Source of the DNA: JAZSNL01 sp045536365 | GTDB lineage: Bacteria > Bacillota_I > Bacilli_A > ML615J-28 > CAG-313 | Assembly (NCBI GenBank): GCA_045536365.1 | Contig: JAZSNL010000016.1 | Span: 62,001 to 126,000, forward strand | Direction: 5' to 3' | Length of the DNA: 64,000 nucleotides | Shown: piece by piece, positions 16,863-25,008 of the stretch | Layout: every line of letters starts with the position of its first letter | How positions within the stretch are numbered: position 1 is the stretch's first letter | Position numbers and translations under genes: made by a program | The notes under the pieces: generated by a model | Database searches by the model: none | Told to the model about the DNA's origin: nothing | The model's input: the letters and a program-made list of their open reading frames with translations, nothing else

Positions 16863-16889
16863 AAAAAAGCGTCATTATGACGCTTTTTT
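16863..16889 (-). terminator. Riboswitch expression-platform terminator
   Basis: AAAAAAGCGTCA and TGACGCTTTTTT pair around TTA on the minus strand, between the lysine aptamer and the binding-protein gene; the final T run ends about 20 bases before the start codon. Confidence 0.85.
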
Positions 16890-16907
16890 ATTACATATTA
16901 ATAATTA

Positions 16908-17062
16908 CAGCGCCTCTACAAAATTCTGTAGGAGTGTTATAGGTATTTCCTATAACCCCACCAAATAATTATGCCTAATTATTCAGTTCGGCGATGGTTG
17001 CCTTTCAATACTTTCTTCGTATGCCTACTCCAGTATTTACTTTTCTGCATCGCTACCTCTAT
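16908..17062 (-). ncRNA. Lysine riboswitch (L box)
   Basis: On the minus strand the leader contains the conserved pieces of the lysine aptamer in order: AGAGGTAGCG at the 5' end, AAAGTA, GGAGTA, the hallmark GAAAGG...TCGCCGAA, a P3 helix of CTGAATAATT with AATTATTTGG, GGTGGG, a P4 hairpin GTTATAGG/CCTATAAC, a P5 hairpin CTACA/TGTAG and AGGCGCTG closing P1. It is followed by an intrinsic terminator, so lysine binding is expected to switch off the downstream importer. Confidence 0.92.
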
Positions 17063-17082
17063 ATATTTATTTTTACGTTATT

Positions 17083-17111
17083 ATTATACCATTAATTAGA
17101 ATATTTTTAAA
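17083..17111 (-). promoter_or_regulatory. Promoter of the lysine riboswitch operon
   Basis: TTTAAA and TATAAT on the minus strand with 17 bases between, about 20 bases upstream of the aptamer. Confidence 0.75.
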
Positions 17112-17130
17112 CTAATATGCTCTATAATTT

Positions 17131-17388
17131 CTAATTTCTATCAGTTTCACTTACAAGTTCATACATAAGAGGAGCATCTACTTTTTTAGTAGAATCAATT
17201 AATGATACAACCCTTACTACTATTGTTTTTTTACCATAATTAATTGTTATAACATCTCCAACTTTTACTTCTTTAGATGGTTTTGCTACAACACCATTTA
17301 CTAAAACATGTTCTGCTGAACTTGCTTCTTTTGCAAGAGTTCTTCTTTTAATTAATCTTGAAACTTTTAAATATTTATCAAGACGCAT
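17131..17388 (-). CDS. rqcP: S4-domain RNA-binding protein RqcP (YabO)
   Basis: 85 residues, an S4 fold: MRLDKYLKVSRLIKRRTLAKE, then VLVNG.V.KPS.EVK.GD.I.I. RqcP assists ribosome-associated quality control by helping RqcH add alanine tails on stalled 50S subunits. It overlaps the ftsH stop codon by one base and is the last gene of tilS-ftsH-rqcP. In Bacillus it stands next to yabP and yabQ, which here are about 8 kb away. No obvious terminator follows it. Confidence 0.9.
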   Translation of the reverse strand: MRLDKYLKVSRLIKRRTLAKEASSAEHVLVNGVVAKPSKEVKVGDVITINYGKKTIVVRVVSLIDSTKKVDAPLMYELVSETDRN

Positions 17389-19448
17389 TATTCTTCCTCT
17401 TTTGGTTCTTCAATAACTTCTTCAGTTTCTTCTTTTGATTCTTCAATAACTTGGTCAGCTTTTTCTTCTTCAGTGTAATATACTACATCTGGTTCTTCAG
17501 GGGCTTCTGCTGCTTTTTGAGCTTCTTCAGCCATCTTAGCTTTTTTCTTTTCCCACCAAGTTAGTTGGCCAGTATTAACTAATTCATCAATATCTTCTTT
17601 AGTTAATGTTTCGATTTCAACTAGATGTTGAGCAATTAAGTCTAATAATTTACGATTTTCAATTAATGTTTCTTTACCTAATTCATAACATTCATTGATA
17701 ATCTTTCTAACTTCTTGGTCAATTTCTAAGGCAACTTGATCTGAGAAGTTCTTATCTTTCATATAATCTCTGCCTAGGAATACATTACCTCTATCTGTTT
17801 CATATTGAATAGGACCTAATGAACTCATACCATATTCAGTAACCATTGATCTTGCAATAGCAGTAGCTCTACGAAAATCATCATAAGCTCCCGTTGTCAT
17901 TTGATTAAATACTACTTCTTCAGCAATTCTACCAGCTAAATAACTTGTAATCATTGCCATTAATTCTTGTTTAGTATTTGTAAATGTTTCTTGTTCAGGA
18001 ACTAATAAATTATATCCTCCTGCTGTACCACGAGGTATAATAGTAACCTTTTGAACACGTGCTGCGTGTTTTAATTTGATACCTATTACAGCATGACCAG
18101 CTTCATGGTATGCAGTTAAAGCTTTTTCTGTTTCTGTATATTTCTTAGATTTCTTTGCAGGACCCATAATTACACGGTCAATTGCTTCAGAAATATGATA
18201 AATTTTAATTTCACGACAATTTTCTCTTGCTGCAAGTAATGCTGCTTCATTAAGTAAATTTTCTAAATCTGCACCACTAAATCCTGGAGTTTGTTTTGCA
18301 ATTTCACCGAAATTAACTCTTGGTGAAATACGTTTATTTCTTGCATGAACTTTTAATATTTCTTCTCTTGCTTTAACATCAGGTAAACCAATTGTGATTT
18401 GTCTATCGAAACGACCAGGTCTTAATAAAGCAGGGTCTAAGATATCTGCTCTATTAGTTGCAGCCATAACAATAATACCGCTGTTACCTGCAAATCCATC
18501 CATTTCAACTAGTAATTGATTTAGTGTTTGTTCTCTTTCATCATGTCCACCACCAAGACCAGCGCCTCTTTGACGACCTACTGCGTCAATTTCATCAATG
18601 AAAATGATACAAGGAGCATTTTGTTTAGCGATTTTAAACATATCTCTAACACGGCTCGCACCAACACCAACAAACATTTCAACAAAGTCTGAACCTGAAA
18701 TAGTGTAGAATGGAACATTTGCTTCACCCGCAACAGCTCTCGCAAGTAAAGTTTTACCTGTACCAGGTCTACCTACTAATAAAATACCTTTTGGAATTCT
18801 AGCTCCCATATCAAAATATTTTTTAGGGCTCTTTAAGAAGTCAACGATTTCCACCATTTCTTCTTTTTCTTCATCTAATCCTGCTACATCTTTGAAAGTA
18901 ACACCAGATTTTCTTGATACTCTTGCTCTGCTCTTACCAAAATCAAATGCTTGATTATTTCCTTTATTAGCTTTCATAACTGATGATACTACAAATATTG
19001 CAATACCAATCATTACAATAATACTTAAAAGTGATAACCATGGGAATGAAGTTGGAATTGCAAGTTCAACAATTTTGAATCCTGCTCCTTCAACCTTTGA
19101 TAATTCACTTATCATTTGATATGTTTCCCAAGTAACTAATGAAGTAAATGTTGAATATCCACCTACCGCATTTTTAAATTCTTCTTTAAAAGTACCTGTT
19201 ACTTTAATCAATTCATTATGATTTGTTGTTTCAAAATATATTTCATTAATAACTATTGGATCTGATAAAACAATTTTACCATTAACATCATATGTATAAA
19301 TGTATTGTTCAAATTGTGCTTGAGTTAATTCTTTGTTTTTCTTTGCTCCTGCTAAAGCATATACTACCATTGAAATCGCAATTGCAGCTAAAACAAAGAT
19401 AACAATTAAATTACCAGGTCCTAATTTTCTTCTTTTAATCTCTGACAT
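17388..19448 (-). CDS. ftsH: ATP-dependent zinc metalloprotease FtsH
   Basis: 686 residues. Membrane AAA protease that degrades misassembled membrane proteins and regulators. Transmembrane segments at about 13-34 and 137-157 flank an extracytoplasmic domain. AAA core: Walker A GRPGTGKT (226-233; the more usual form is GPPGTGKT), Walker B IIFIDEIDA, and second region of homology ending LLRPGRFDR. The zinc site HEAGH is at 448-452. The tail after about 640 is strongly acidic (runs of Glu). Second gene of the tilS-ftsH-rqcP operon, 18 bases after tilS. Confidence 0.97.
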   Translation of the reverse strand: MSEIKRRKLGPGNLIVIFVLAAIAISMVVYALAGAKKNKELTQAQFEQYIYTYDVNGKIVLSDPIVINEIYFETTNHNELIKVTGTFKEEFKNAVGGYSTFTSLVTWETYQMISELSKVEGAGFKIVELAIPTSFPWLSLLSIIVMIGIAIFVVSSVMKANKGNNQAFDFGKSRARVSRKSGVTFKDVAGLDEEKEEMVEIVDFLKSPKKYFDMGARIPKGILLVGRPGTGKTLLARAVAGEANVPFYTISGSDFVEMFVGVGASRVRDMFKIAKQNAPCIIFIDEIDAVGRQRGAGLGGGHDEREQTLNQLLVEMDGFAGNSGIIVMAATNRADILDPALLRPGRFDRQITIGLPDVKAREEILKVHARNKRISPRVNFGEIAKQTPGFSGADLENLLNEAALLAARENCREIKIYHISEAIDRVIMGPAKKSKKYTETEKALTAYHEAGHAVIGIKLKHAARVQKVTIIPRGTAGGYNLLVPEQETFTNTKQELMAMITSYLAGRIAEEVVFNQMTTGAYDDFRRATAIARSMVTEYGMSSLGPIQYETDRGNVFLGRDYMKDKNFSDQVALEIDQEVRKIINECYELGKETLIENRKLLDLIAQHLVEIETLTKEDIDELVNTGQLTWWEKKKAKMAEEAQKAAEAPEEPDVVYYTEEEKADQVIEESKEETEEVIEEPKEEE

Positions 19449-19466
19449 TTTAATTCCTCTTCCTTT

Positions 19467-20735
19467 CTAATGTTTTATAACATATCCTAAAATTGCAGTA
19501 ACTATATCATTTTCACATAATAATAGAATATTTCTTCTTTCTAAGGAAGGAACTTTTTTATTTGTTAAGTAATCACTTACTGATATAGTACCGACTTTAG
19601 TCTTTATTTTATCACCGTTTTTTCTTGTTCGTATAATAATCGGTAAACCTTTTATATTATACCATAAATTACCTTTATTTGTATTAAAATAACAACAATT
19701 TTTATCGACTATTAACTTATTATTATCTAATAAATCATAAGTTCCTGCTTCAGTTATTTCTAAATAAAAATTTTTTTCGGAAATATCAAAATTAACAAAT
19801 TGAATATATCCATATTCTTTAATCATTGTTAATTCTAAATTAATTTTAGATATGATTTTATTTTTATCACTTTTAATTTGTTTAATAATATCATCAATAC
19901 AGGTTTTAGATAAATTAAATTTTCTTAAAATTCTAAATAAAATTTGAACTTGTAAATATTCAGTTAATTTTAAATATTCATCTATTTTAAATTGAATTAA
20001 TATTTCATTATTATTATTTTTTACTAAAACATGGTTTTTTATAAAGGAAACTTTTTCTTTTTCTAATAATTCATTTGCAGATAAAATTGTTTTATTATAA
20101 TAACTTATTGCTTCATATAAATTAGGGTTTTCTTCTAATAAGATTGGTGTTATATATTTTCTTATACGATTTCTTGTATAATCATCTGAATAATTAGAAT
20201 CATCTTGATAATAGAAAATATTATTTTTTACCGCATATTCCATTATTTCTTTTTTTGAATTTTCTAATAAAGGTCTAAAAATATAATAATTTTCTTTTTT
20301 AGTTAACTCTTCAATACCTGCATATCCTTTTAATGAAGATGATTTTAACAATCTCATTATAATAGTTTCTAAATTATCATCCGCATGATGAGCAGTGATT
20401 AAATAATCTGCGTTTTCTTTCTCCATAATTTCATCAAAAAATTGATATCTTTGATCTCTTGCCCATTCTTGAAAATTACTTTCTTCATAATGTGGAAGAA
20501 CTTTAACGTAACATTTTAATCCTTTTTCTAAACAATATTTTTTAATATATTCTTCTTCTAAAGTAGATTGAGTTCTTTTTTGATGATTAATGTGGGAAAT
20601 AATTATTTTACTATTTTTTGTATAGTTTAATAGTAAATTTAATAATACCATTGAATCAATGCCTGTTGAACACGCAAGAACAATAGTTTTATTATTTAGT
20701 TGTTCTTTAATTTTGTCAATTGCTTTTTTCAACAT
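19467..20735 (-). CDS. tilS: tRNA(Ile)-lysidine synthase
   Basis: 422 residues. Modifies C34 of tRNA-Ile(CAU) to lysidine so that it reads AUA, essential for decoding. The N-terminal PP-loop reads STGIDS instead of the common SGGxDS; HHADDNLET and GYAGIEE are also visible, and DDSNYSDDYTRNRIR marks the conserved TilS helix. The C-terminal domain (RTRKNGDK..) is present. Immediately upstream of ftsH, as in Bacillus. ATG follows GAAAGGG. Confidence 0.93.
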   Translation of the reverse strand: MLKKAIDKIKEQLNNKTIVLACSTGIDSMVLLNLLLNYTKNSKIIISHINHQKRTQSTLEEEYIKKYCLEKGLKCYVKVLPHYEESNFQEWARDQRYQFFDEIMEKENADYLITAHHADDNLETIIMRLLKSSSLKGYAGIEELTKKENYYIFRPLLENSKKEIMEYAVKNNIFYYQDDSNYSDDYTRNRIRKYITPILLEENPNLYEAISYYNKTILSANELLEKEKVSFIKNHVLVKNNNNEILIQFKIDEYLKLTEYLQVQILFRILRKFNLSKTCIDDIIKQIKSDKNKIISKINLELTMIKEYGYIQFVNFDISEKNFYLEITEAGTYDLLDNNKLIVDKNCCYFNTNKGNLWYNIKGLPIIIRTRKNGDKIKTKVGTISVSDYLTNKKVPSLERRNILLLCENDIVTAILGYVIKH

Positions 20736-20762
20736 ATTATTTATTCCCTTTCATTATTATGT

Positions 20763-20791
20763 ATTATACTATTTTTTTTACTTTTTGTAAA
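20763..20791 (-). promoter_or_regulatory. Promoter of tilS-ftsH-rqcP
   Basis: TTTACA and TATAAT on the minus strand with 17 bases between, about 30 bases before the tilS start. Confidence 0.8.
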
Positions 20792-20833
20792 GGTTTAAGT
20801 GATATATTTCAGTTTTTTCACACATTAAAATAA

Positions 20834-20856
20834 AAAAGTGTAGAAACTACACTTTT
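20834..20856 (-). terminator. Terminator of the hydrolase-murF-ddl operon
   Basis: AAAAGTGTAG and CTACACTTTT around AAA; the stem includes the ddl stop codon and is followed by T-rich sequence on the minus strand. Confidence 0.8.
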
Positions 20857-21979
20857 ATTTTTTTAGTTTTTCTCCTTTATTAAAAAGGACATTTGAATTA
20901 AATGTTTTAATATATTTTAATTTTTGTTTTTGTTCATACAAAGCATTTTTAATTTGTTTATCTATTAATTCAGTAAATGATATTTCATATAAATAATACG
21001 CAAGAGATCCAGGAATTGTGTTTATTTCATTAACGTATATTTTATTATTTAAATTATCATATAAATAATCTATTCTTATAATTCCTTTAAATGATAATGA
21101 ACTATATATTTTTTTAGTATATTCAGATATTTGTTCTTTTAATTCGTTAGAAATATCTGCAGGAATAATTCTAGAACTTTGATTTTGTTGTTTATTTATA
21201 TATTTATCTGTAAAAGTTAATAATTCATTATTTGTTGATACTTCTTCAATTTGTGATATTTGGTATTTGGATATTTCTCTATAAATTGATTGATTAAACT
21301 CTCGATATTGTTCTAAAGCTGGTTCAATTAATAACTTTTCAGAATATTTGAAGGATTCCATTATAAATTGATACGCTTCTTCTAAAGTATGAGCAATTTT
21401 AATTCCAATGCTGGAGCCCAAATTATAAGGTTTTATAATAATAGGTAATGTTATTTCATCTAATTTTTTTGATAATTGATTGTGATTATATGTATGTTTA
21501 TTTAATGTAACATATGGTAGAGTTGGTATTTTTAACGATTCTAAAACGTATTTAGTTACTATTTTGTCTTGAGCAATAGAACTAGACAAGATATCTGATG
21601 ATGTATATGGCACATTTAAGAAATCTAAATATCCTGATAGTGTTCCATCTTCTATATTAGCACCATGAACTGTTGGAATGAATATATCTATGTAGTCTAT
21701 TTTTCTTCTTTTAGATATATCTAAATAATATAATAAATGGTTTTCATTGTAAAAGGTTACTACTTTACATTTATTAAAATTTCCTTTTTTATATGTTTCA
21801 AGATCAAATAATGATTTATGAGTTAATATTTCATTATTTTTAGTAATGTAAAAAGGTATAACTTGATATTTTTCTTTATCTATTTCATGATAAACTTGTA
21901 ATGCGGTGAGAATGGATATATCATGTTCTACACTTTGACCTCCAAAAATAATGCCTACTTTTAGTTTTTCATTTAACAT
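20855..21979 (-). CDS. ddl: D-alanine--D-alanine ligase
   Basis: 374 residues. Makes the D-Ala-D-Ala dipeptide for the cell-wall precursor. The ATP-grasp signatures are IIFGGQSVEHDIS at the N-terminus, PTVHGANIEDGTLSG, IIKPYNLGSSIGI, RIDYLYD and EINTIPGS. The omega-loop region has TDKY, like D-Ala-D-Ala rather than vancomycin-type D-Ala-D-Lac ligases, although this is an inference. It overlaps the murF end by 11 bases, so it is coupled to the enzyme that uses its product. Confidence 0.92.
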   Translation of the reverse strand: MLNEKLKVGIIFGGQSVEHDISILTALQVYHEIDKEKYQVIPFYITKNNEILTHKSLFDLETYKKGNFNKCKVVTFYNENHLLYYLDISKRRKIDYIDIFIPTVHGANIEDGTLSGYLDFLNVPYTSSDILSSSIAQDKIVTKYVLESLKIPTLPYVTLNKHTYNHNQLSKKLDEITLPIIIKPYNLGSSIGIKIAHTLEEAYQFIMESFKYSEKLLIEPALEQYREFNQSIYREISKYQISQIEEVSTNNELLTFTDKYINKQQNQSSRIIPADISNELKEQISEYTKKIYSSLSFKGIIRIDYLYDNLNNKIYVNEINTIPGSLAYYLYEISFTELIDKQIKNALYEQKQKLKYIKTFNSNVLFNKGEKLKK

Positions 21980-23549
21980 TTTTATTCCTTTCTAAAAAAT
22001 TATCTGGTAAGTCATTTTCTATTAAAATACTCACTTCATAATTTTGATTTAAATGTTTTGATAGGATATGTTGATAAGCTTCTTTAAAGCTTTCATATAT
22101 ATATACATTATTAGTTTTATTTATTTCTTGTAAATAATTATATATATATTTTGATGATTGATTATTTATTAAATATATTTCATCAAATACAAATAATTCT
22201 TTTGAAATGTTTTCATTATATTGTTTTTGTGAAGTATTTAGATCAACAAGTCCTGGTGTGATGATTATTTTATATGTATTCATTTGACTTAATACTTTTA
22301 TTGCGTTGGAAAAGCCTTTTATATTTGAATTATAGCTGTCATCAAAAAGATATATATTTTGTTCTTTTGATAATGATAATCGATGAGGAATGGATTCCAT
22401 ATTGTAAATAGATTCAGCGAATTCTTCATCTGTTATAAATATATTAAATCTTTCTAAGGCTTTAATTACACCATAAGACAAGAGAATATTATATATATTA
22501 TGGTAACCTAATAGTAATGTATCAATGTTTATTTTTTTATTATTATAATTAATATTAAAATTAGTTGTTAATTTATTATTTGTATTATTAAACTTTATAT
22601 CTGTTGATGTAATATCTGTTTCCTTATTATCTATTCCTATTTTTATAATATTTTTATTTTTAATATTTCTTTTTTTAATATATTCATTATCATAGTTTAA
22701 TATTGGAATTGCTGAAGAATAATCGACTATTTCGAATTTTGAATTAATGATGTTATTTATATTTTTAAATGTTTCTAGATGTTGTTCTCCTATATCAGTT
22801 ATAACAACAATATCAGGGTTGATTAATTTTGTCATTTCTTTTATTTCATTTGGTCTAAATGCACCCATTTCACAAATAAAAATTTCAATATTATTATTTA
22901 ATTGTTCGTTAATTGTTTTTGTTATTCCTTGTAAAGTATTATAAGATTTAGGTGTTGTGAGGGTAAAGAAATGATCAGATAAAATATTGTTTATAATATT
23001 TTTTGTTGATGTTTTTCCATAACTTCCTGTTACCGCAATTTTTATTAATTTTTTGTTATGTTTTAATTTCTTTTCTGCATTATTTACATAGTATCTTGTT
23101 ATCATTTTTTCTAAAGGTTGATTAATAATATTTGTTATGATAATTAAATATGGTATTAATAATAAGTTTAATGAATAAATGAATAGAGTTATTTTATTAT
23201 AGAATAGTGTTGTTATTATTAGAATTGTTGATATTAATAAAATATTTGTAATTATTAATCTTATTATTCTTTTTGTTATTTTTAATTTAATTATAAATTC
23301 ATCTTTAAAATGTAATGATATTATAGAAAATAATATTATTATTAACTGAATATACCAATACTTAATTGTTGTAGATATGATAATAAAATATGAAAGAATT
23401 ATATATGGTTTAAGATAATAATTTGATAAGTGTTTTAAGAGTTTTTTATTATCATAGTGTTCTTGTTGATATATATTTAGGGTATAATAATATGTTTTCG
23501 TTATTAAAAGGGTTAAAGATAAATATTTAAGTATTTGAAATATGATCAT
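21969..23549 (-). CDS. murF: MurF-like Mur ligase with N-terminal membrane domain
   Basis: 526 residues, against about 450 for ordinary MurF. Residues 1-140 contain about five hydrophobic helices; the Mur ligase core follows with P-loop TGSYGKTST (174-182), CEMGAFRPNEI, ITDIGEQHLETF and DDSYNSNIKGF. MurF joins D-Ala-D-Ala to the UDP-MurNAc-tripeptide. The membrane extension would tether the ligase to the inner face of the membrane. Coupled to ddl downstream and abutting the hydrolase upstream, which supports a wall-synthesis role. A paralogue acting on another substrate is possible, but the ddl neighbour favours MurF. Confidence 0.85.
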   Translation of the reverse strand: MIIFQILKYLSLTLLITKTYYYTLNIYQQEHYDNKKLLKHLSNYYLKPYIILSYFIIISTTIKYWYIQLIIILFSIISLHFKDEFIIKLKITKRIIRLIITNILLISTILIITTLFYNKITLFIYSLNLLLIPYLIIITNIINQPLEKMITRYYVNNAEKKLKHNKKLIKIAVTGSYGKTSTKNIINNILSDHFFTLTTPKSYNTLQGITKTINEQLNNNIEIFICEMGAFRPNEIKEMTKLINPDIVVITDIGEQHLETFKNINNIINSKFEIVDYSSAIPILNYDNEYIKKRNIKNKNIIKIGIDNKETDITSTDIKFNNTNNKLTTNFNINYNNKKINIDTLLLGYHNIYNILLSYGVIKALERFNIFITDEEFAESIYNMESIPHRLSLSKEQNIYLFDDSYNSNIKGFSNAIKVLSQMNTYKIIITPGLVDLNTSQKQYNENISKELFVFDEIYLINNQSSKYIYNYLQEINKTNNVYIYESFKEAYQHILSKHLNQNYEVSILIENDLPDNFLERNKNVK

Positions 23550-24317
23550 TTATTCACCTATGAATTCTTTTATATCTTTTATAATTTCTTTTTCTTTATT
23601 AATATATGAAAAATGGTCTGTTTCATATGCTTTTAAAATACTGTTTTCTATATATTTATACATTTTCACCGCATCTTTATAAGGTGTTATTGTATCATTT
23701 ATTCCCCAAATAATAAGTGTTTTTGTGTTTATTTGTTTTAGGTTTTTTGTTAAATCTTCTTTTACTATTTTAGATAGGGTTTGTTTCATTATAATAGAAG
23801 AAGATTGATAATCTTTACTTCCTGATGTGTTTATTAGTTGATTGTATTTAATGATGTTTTTTGTTAGTTTATAATATTTCTTTTTTATTTTATATTTTAA
23901 GGTCAAAAGAGAGCGTTTTACGGACTTTTTCCTTAATCCAGCACTATTTATTAGGATTAATGATTTAATGTTATTATTTATAGATGCGTATTTAACCGCA
24001 ATTCTTCCACCGAATGAGTGTCCTATTATAATAGGGTTATGAATATTTAAATCACTAATGAATTGATTTAAAAATAACACATAATCATTTAAATCAAATG
24101 GAATATATGGTTCTGTACTATTTCCAAATCCTATTAAGTCTATTAAATAACATTTATAGTTTAATAATTGATTTGCTATATCATAAAATGTTTCTTTTGA
24201 CTGACCCCATCCATGTAGAAATATTATAGGTGGTCCTTCACCTTTTATTTCATAGTTTATATATATATCTTGATAATAATAATCGATAGTATCACCTTCC
24301 TTTAAAATTATATTCAT
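23550..24317 (-). CDS. Alpha/beta hydrolase fold protein
   Basis: 255 residues. Fold signatures: IIFLHGWGQSKET (oxyanion region), nucleophile elbow GHSFGG, Asp in WGINDTITPY and His in TDHFSYI, so the Ser-Asp-His triad is complete. It abuts murF, hence a possible role in envelope metabolism; the substrate is unknown. The ATG at 24317 has no ribosome site, while a strong GGAAGGTGAT lies inside codons 7-9 and is correctly spaced for an ATC codon at 24287, where homologous proteins would be expected to begin. The true start is therefore uncertain. Confidence 0.85.
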   Translation of the reverse strand: MNIILKEGDTIDYYYQDIYINYEIKGEGPPIIFLHGWGQSKETFYDIANQLLNYKCYLIDLIGFGNSTEPYIPFDLNDYVLFLNQFISDLNIHNPIIIGHSFGGRIAVKYASINNNIKSLILINSAGLRKKSVKRSLLTLKYKIKKKYYKLTKNIIKYNQLINTSGSKDYQSSSIIMKQTLSKIVKEDLTKNLKQINTKTLIIWGINDTITPYKDAVKMYKYIENSILKAYETDHFSYINKEKEIIKDIKEFIGE

Positions 24318-24358
24318 TTATTGTTTATTTTATTAATATAATTATATAGGAGGTTTTT

Positions 24359-24997
24359 ATGTATATTAATGATCATTACCCTTTTGATGTTTTACCATTA
24401 AATTTTAATCCTGGGCTTATGAAGGATTTTTGTAATTGTGGCGTTTTGTATTTTCATCATGATGAGTTATATCGTAAAAGTGTTGAAATGTTAAATTATT
24501 TATTATGTAATTATCCTGATTTTCATAGTTGGAGTTTAGAAGAGTTAATTTTCAACGATAAGTATTTACCTGAACAAATAAGGTTAGATATTGTTTATTA
24601 TGCGGGAAAGGTATATAATCATCAAATATATTTTAATAGTTTATGTAATAATTCTATTTATGATGAATCATTGGATGTTGTAAAACAATTGTGTAAAACA
24701 TATGGAAGTATTGATGAATTTAAAAAGTTGTTTATTGAAATTGTTAATAATTATAAGTATTCGGGATATATATGGGTAGTATGTAATAATCAAAAAGAAG
24801 TTTTTATTTATTCTAGTGATAATGAAGATACTTTAGTAAAAGATAATTTATATCAATTGTTTGGTATTGATTTATGGGAGCATAGTTATATATGTTGTAT
24901 GAATAAAAATGAATATGTTTGTAGTTTTTTAAATCATCTTAATTGGCAATATATTAATTATGAGTATTTAGAAGCCATAAAAAAACTAACCTATTAG
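24359..24997 (+). CDS. Divergent iron/manganese superoxide dismutase-like protein
   Basis: 212 residues with the overall order of Fe/Mn superoxide dismutase: YPFD.LPL near the start, HH at 33-34, SLEELIF, YNH at 86-88, a glycine-poor central part, and DLWEH at 171-175 followed by a C-terminal NWQYINY. All four metal ligands can be aligned (His33, His88, Asp171, His175). Second-shell positions differ from both Mn and Fe enzymes: E. coli His30 is Leu37, Tyr34 is Ser41, Gln146 is Glu156, and the position of FeSOD Gln69 or MnSOD Gly77 is Lys84. The protein may bind metal without normal dismutase activity. AGGAGG precedes the start. It is divergent from the murF operon and convergent with sufB. 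Eight or more cysteines are also unusual for the family. Confidence 0.75.
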   Translation: MYINDHYPFDVLPLNFNPGLMKDFCNCGVLYFHHDELYRKSVEMLNYLLCNYPDFHSWSLEELIFNDKYLPEQIRLDIVYYAGKVYNHQIYFNSLCNNSIYDESLDVVKQLCKTYGSIDEFKKLFIEIVNNYKYSGYIWVVCNNQKEVFIYSSDNEDTLVKDNLYQLFGIDLWEHSYICCMNKNEYVCSFLNHLNWQYINYEYLEAIKKLTY

Positions 24998-25007
24998 GTT
25001 AGTTTTT
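24981..25007. terminator. Bidirectional terminator between the SOD-like gene and sufB
   Basis: AAAAACTAACC and GGTTAGTTTTT pair around TATTA; the stem contains the TAG stop of the SOD-like gene. Confidence 0.8.
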
Positions 25008-25008
25008 C

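Noticed and set aside
17131..17388. Heat-shock protein Hsp15 (HslR) as the identity of the S4 protein
   Set aside because: Its short length and position with ftsH and tilS fit RqcP of Gram-positive bacteria; the longer basic C-terminal tail of Hsp15 is absent.
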